From: CF-113 sp035716135
Lineage (GTDB): Bacteria > Chloroflexota > Ktedonobacteria > Ktedonobacterales > Ktedonobacteraceae
Length of the DNA stretch: 8,876 bases
Direction: 5' to 3'
Assembly (NCBI GenBank): GCA_035716135.1
Contig: DASTKD010000649.1
Coordinates: 1-8,876 of the forward strand
How positions within the stretch are numbered: the first letter of the stretch is position 1; each line of letters opens with the position of its first letter. A program made the position numbers and the translations under genes. Under the pieces are notes generated by a model. The model saw nothing but the letters and a program-made list of their open reading frames with translations, made no database searches and had not been told where the DNA came from. Positions 6,726 to 8,876 of the stretch are shown here, one piece after another.

Positions 6726-7901
6726 CTATTCCGCTACCCACAGGTTTACGCGACCATCGCTACGGCCTGCGGCAATAAAAGGACCATAAGCAGACCAGGA
6801 GATGCTGGTAGACTGGTCCAGAAACGTAACAACCTTTTGTCCGAGGAAGGCATTCCAGACCTGGATGGTACCATCCGCACTGCTGGAAGCGATACTGGTG
6901 CCATCGGGCGACCAGGCCACGCTATAGACATAATCGGTATGACCCTCATAGGTGAACAGTCGCGCGCCGGTACGCGCATTCCAGACCTGTACCGTCGTAT
7001 CGAAACTCGCCGAGGCGATATAAAGGCTATTTGGCGACCATGCGATGCCAGTTACCACGTCGTTATGATATTCATAATTAAGGAGGAGTTTGCCGGTCGC
7101 GGCATCCGAGACCTGCACGGCATTTTCATCACCCGTCGAGGCTATGCGCGTGCCGTCGGGCGACCAGGCCAGGCTTCTGACACCTGTTGCATGTCCCGGA
7201 AAGCTGAACAGATGCTTGCCGCTTACGACATTCCAGACCTGGATAATGCCGCTAACCGTGCCAAAGGCGATGCGCGTGCCATCGGGCGACCACGTCACGC
7301 TAGAGATAGACCCGGCGAGGTTTCGATAGAGAAAGAGTTGTTTCCCACTGCTCGCCAGCCAGACTTGCGCGGTGCCATCCTGGCTGACCGAGGCAATGCG
7401 CGTGCCATCGGGCGACCATGCAATGGCTAGCACGGCATTCGTATGTTTGCTATACACCAGCAGGGTATTGCCGCTGCGACCATCCCATATGCGCACCATC
7501 GCATCGTAACCAGCAGCCGCCAGCCGTTTTCCATCGGGCGACCACGCCACGCTCGTAATAGCCCCGTTATGACCGCGATATACTCTATCTGGATTCTGGA
7601 CAAGCATTTCAAACTCAGAAGATTGGGGATTCGCGCCACTTTGAGAAGGAGGGATGGGAAGCGTTGCGAACGAATCATGGATGATGATACCATTCAGCAT
7701 CACAACGAAGGCGAGAATCGCCGCTATAGCCATGAACAGGGTGTTGATAAGCCGCCGGTGCCTGTAGCGCTGCCAGACAAGCATCTTCCACGCCAGCCAT
7801 GAAAATCGCTTGCCAGATGCTTCGCTCATGGCTGGCAAATCTGAGACTTCGATCTCAAAATTTTCTTCCGCGTGCAGGGGCGGCTGCTCAACTTTGCTCA
7901 T
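6726..7901 (-). CDS. Membrane-anchored seven-bladed WD40 repeat protein
   Basis: The 391-residue product has three parts. Residues 1-50 are an acidic, Pro/Glu-rich cytoplasmic segment. A basic stretch (KMLVWQRYRHRR, about 39-50) leads into one transmembrane helix at about 52-75. After a short Ser/Pro/Gln linker, seven WD40 blades run from 109 to the C-terminus. The first six blades are each exactly 42 residues, with GH- or H-like openings, VAWSPDGTRIAS and (V/I)QVWN signatures. The seventh is shorter (31 residues, ending NLWVAE) and probably closes a seven-bladed propeller. By the positive-inside rule the propeller should lie outside the membrane. Such propellers are binding scaffolds; the partner is unknown and I see no enzyme domain. 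The ATG at 7899-7901 was preferred over one at 7944-7946 because a TATAAT box lies between them and would start transcription at 7901. Its 3' neighbour is the hem operon, which has a separate promoter; a functional link is not shown. Confidence 0.9.
   Translation of the reverse strand: MSKVEQPPLHAEENFEIEVSDLPAMSEASGKRFSWLAWKMLVWQRYRHRRLINTLFMAIAAILAFVVMLNGIIIHDSFATLPIPPSQSGANPQSSEFEMLVQNPDRVYRGHNGAITSVAWSPDGKRLAAAGYDAMVRIWDGRSGNTLLVYSKHTNAVLAIAWSPDGTRIASVSQDGTAQVWLASSGKQLFLYRNLAGSISSVTWSPDGTRIAFGTVSGIIQVWNVVSGKHLFSFPGHATGVRSLAWSPDGTRIASTGDENAVQVSDAATGKLLLNYEYHNDVVTGIAWSPNSLYIASASFDTTVQVWNARTGARLFTYEGHTDYVYSVAWSPDGTSIASSSADGTIQVWNAFLGQKVVTFLDQSTSISWSAYGPFIAAGRSDGRVNLWVAE
6729..7577 (-). repeat. 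126-bp tandem repeats encoding WD40 blades
   Basis: Six full units and one partial unit. The conserved block encoding SPDG (plus strand ccatcgggcgacca and close variants) recurs at 6901, 7027, 7153, 7279, 7405 and 7531, exactly 126 bp apart each time. The 7027 copy is the most divergent (WSPNSLY instead of WSPDGTR). The unbroken spacing suggests duplication of whole blades and makes the region prone to recombination and to assembly collapse. Confidence 0.9.
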
Positions 7902-7907
7902 ACATGG

Positions 7908-7936
7908 ATTATAGCATGATGAAGAGGGAGAAATGC
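7908..7936 (-). promoter_or_regulatory. Extended -10 promoter of the WD40 gene, leaderless start
   Basis: Minus strand TGC-TATAAT, a perfect -10 hexamer at 7908-7913 with a TGn extension. The position 17 nt upstream reads GCATTT (7931-7936), a poor -35, which is normal for extended -10 promoters. Counting 7 nt from the -10 places +1 at 7901, the A of the chosen ATG, so the transcript would have no 5' leader and no Shine-Dalgarno site. Confidence 0.6.
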
Positions 7937-7939
7937 CCC

Positions 7940-7968
7940 TTGTCATCTTCAGCTATACTCTGTATGAT
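7940..7968 (+). promoter_or_regulatory. Sigma70-type promoter of the divergent membrane-protein gene
   Basis: TTGTCA (7940-7945), a 17-nt spacer and TATGAT (7963-7968), each hexamer five of six to consensus with optimal spacing. Transcription would begin near 7975, about 30 nt before the ATG at 8005. Its -35 lies only 3 bp from the proposed -35 of the WD40 promoter on the other strand, so the two promoters are back to back and could be co-regulated or compete. Confidence 0.65.
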
Positions 7969-7986
7969 ATGCGAGACGATATTTGT

Positions 7987-7992
7987 AAGGAG
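7987..7992 (+). promoter_or_regulatory. Ribosome binding site for the membrane-protein gene
   Basis: AAGGAG followed by 12 nt and the ATG at 8005. The spacing is longer than ideal. An in-frame ATG at 7969 exists but lies upstream of the predicted transcription start and has no purine-rich site, so 8005 is the better start. Confidence 0.5.
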
Positions 7993-8004
7993 CGAGCGCG
8001 GTTC

Positions 8005-8876
8005 ATGCAGCAAAATCAATTTGAGAGAGCAACATCTACAAGCGAAGAAACAGAAGCTATTACGCCTGACGAGCCAACGCCTAAGCTCTCCGATCTTCCA
8101 GCCGATCCTGCTGTCCAAAGGATAGTGGGCTTTGATTGGTCTGCGGTGGGCATAGTGGCGATTATCGCGGCCATCTTCGCGGTGCTGGCGCATCTTAGCG
8201 CGCAACCGGCGGCATCGCTTGCGCCGGTTGCTGTATTGAGCGGGACGGGCTGCGGTCTGCTTATCACAGGCTTGCGCAAACTGCGCACCTTCAAAGGCGC
8301 GGGATTATTTGAAGCTGCTCTGAGCGGCTTGCTGATGGCGCTCTTTCAATTTCTCAGCGCGCTTTCCTTCTCCGGCGTCATACACAGTTTGAGCATTGAT
8401 CCACTCTCCCAGCCCGGTTTTTTCACCACCTGGGGATTGGTGGCAATCTTCGCCACGCTATTTAGCATCATTGGCGCGACGCTGGGACACCTGATCTTCG
8501 CGCCACTGCGTCCCCTACCAGCAAGGACTACTAAGAGAGGCACACGAGCCAGCATAACAAACACAAATGACGAAGACGAGGAAGAAAACACCTTCGAGCA
8601 GGAAGAAGATCTTCCCGAACCCTCTCACGAGGAGAACGAGCCAGAAGAGGACAAGGAACCTGCTCCGATGAATGCTGTGGAGGCGGTATCTAAGGAGGTT
8701 CAGCCTGCGCGATCCACGATGAGCTATATTATTTCCATTGTATTGCTGGGTTTAGCTCCTTTTCTGGCGGGCTATGTGTTCGCAGCCGCGTTTGATGTGG
8801 CGCTCAACTTCAATCATTACGATCCGGGGCCGTTTCCTACCCTGCGCCTGTTAAGCACGCTCTTGCCCTGGCAGAT
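8005..8876 (+). CDS. Multi-pass membrane protein with acidic loop, partial at right edge
   Basis: The frame is open from the ATG to the end of the window (290 complete codons plus 2 nt), so the C-terminus is missing. I do not recognise a family. The first 45 residues are hydrophilic with a Thr/Glu/Pro-rich stretch. Hydrophobic segments follow at about 46-64, 72-90, 105-128 and 142-166. Next is a long hydrophilic loop (about 167-238) whose centre, about 189-222, is very rich in Glu and Asp. A fifth hydrophobic segment lies at about 241-265, and the visible part ends with PGPFPTLRLLSTLLPWQ. Short basic stretches (RKLRTFK at 91-97, RTTKRGTR at 174-181) suggest that these loops face the cytoplasm. 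A reading frame of this length with hydrophobic periodicity, a promoter and a ribosome site is convincing as a gene. It diverges from the WD40 gene. Confidence 0.8.
   Translation, partial: MQQNQFERATSTSEETEAITPDEPTPKLSDLPADPAVQRIVGFDWSAVGIVAIIAAIFAVLAHLSAQPAASLAPVAVLSGTGCGLLITGLRKLRTFKGAGLFEAALSGLLMALFQFLSALSFSGVIHSLSIDPLSQPGFFTTWGLVAIFATLFSIIGATLGHLIFAPLRPLPARTTKRGTRASITNTNDEDEEENTFEQEEDLPEPSHEENEPEEDKEPAPMNAVEAVSKEVQPARSTMSYIISIVLLGLAPFLAGYVFAAAFDVALNFNHYDPGPFPTLRLLSTLLPWQ

Noticed and set aside
6681..7430. 249-codon plus-strand frame with repeated PDLxxxI and AIGRPxxA units
   Set aside because: The apparent repeat protein is the reverse reading of the 126-bp WD40 blades. Its periodicity is explained fully by the real gene on the minus strand.
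7799..8125. 108-codon plus-strand frame spanning the divergent promoters
   Set aside because: It covers the start of the WD40 gene in antisense and the start of the membrane-protein gene in another frame, and crosses two good promoters. No domain is visible.
8691..8721. Perfect TAAGGAGGT Shine-Dalgarno-like sequence inside the membrane-protein gene, with an ATG at 8719
   Set aside because: The spacing of 19 nt is too long for initiation, and the surrounding frame is continuous coding sequence (Ser-Lys-Glu-Val codons).

Overview
The window looks like a piece of a chromosome from a Chloroflexota bacterium, most likely class Ktedonobacteria. The reasons are the tightly packed heme operon using the glutamate (C5) route and a HemQ-type terminal enzyme, the membrane-anchored WD40 protein with highly regular WSPDGT-type blades, and a moderately GC-rich composition. 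The taxonomic call is inference from gene content, not from a marker comparison.

Minus strand, 6583 down to 73: one heme-biosynthesis operon, read in the order hemA - hemC - hemD - hemQ - hemL - YCII-domain gene - hemB. HemA and HemL make 5-aminolevulinate from glutamyl-tRNA. HemB condenses two of these to porphobilinogen, HemC makes hydroxymethylbilane, and HemD closes it to uroporphyrinogen III. HemQ is the last enzyme of the coproporphyrin-dependent branch (coproheme to heme b). The middle enzymes (HemE, coproporphyrinogen oxidase, ferrochelatase) are not in the window. The genes are coupled: hemC/hemD overlap by 17 nt, and hemD/hemQ and hemQ/hemL each share an ATGA. hemA runs unusually far (140 nt) into hemC. 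A strong sigma70-like promoter (TTGACT, 16 nt, TAAAAT) lies just upstream of hemA. No terminator is visible in the last 72 bases after hemB (1-72), so the operon may continue past the left edge. Those 72 bases hold no gene that I can see.

Minus strand, 7901 down to 6726: a protein with one N-terminal membrane anchor and seven WD40 blades. Each of the first six blades is exactly 42 residues (126 bp). Its extended -10 box places the predicted transcription start on the A of its ATG, so its mRNA is probably leaderless.

Plus strand, 8005 to the right edge: the 5' part of a polytopic membrane protein of unknown family with a long acidic loop. It diverges from the WD40 gene, and the two promoters sit back to back in about 60 bp (7908-7968).

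There is no rRNA, tRNA, mobile element or CRISPR array in the window, and no gene-free stretch longer than about 140 bases. The least ordinary points are the long hemA/hemC overlap, the YCII gene inside a heme operon, and the divergent WD40/membrane-protein pair.
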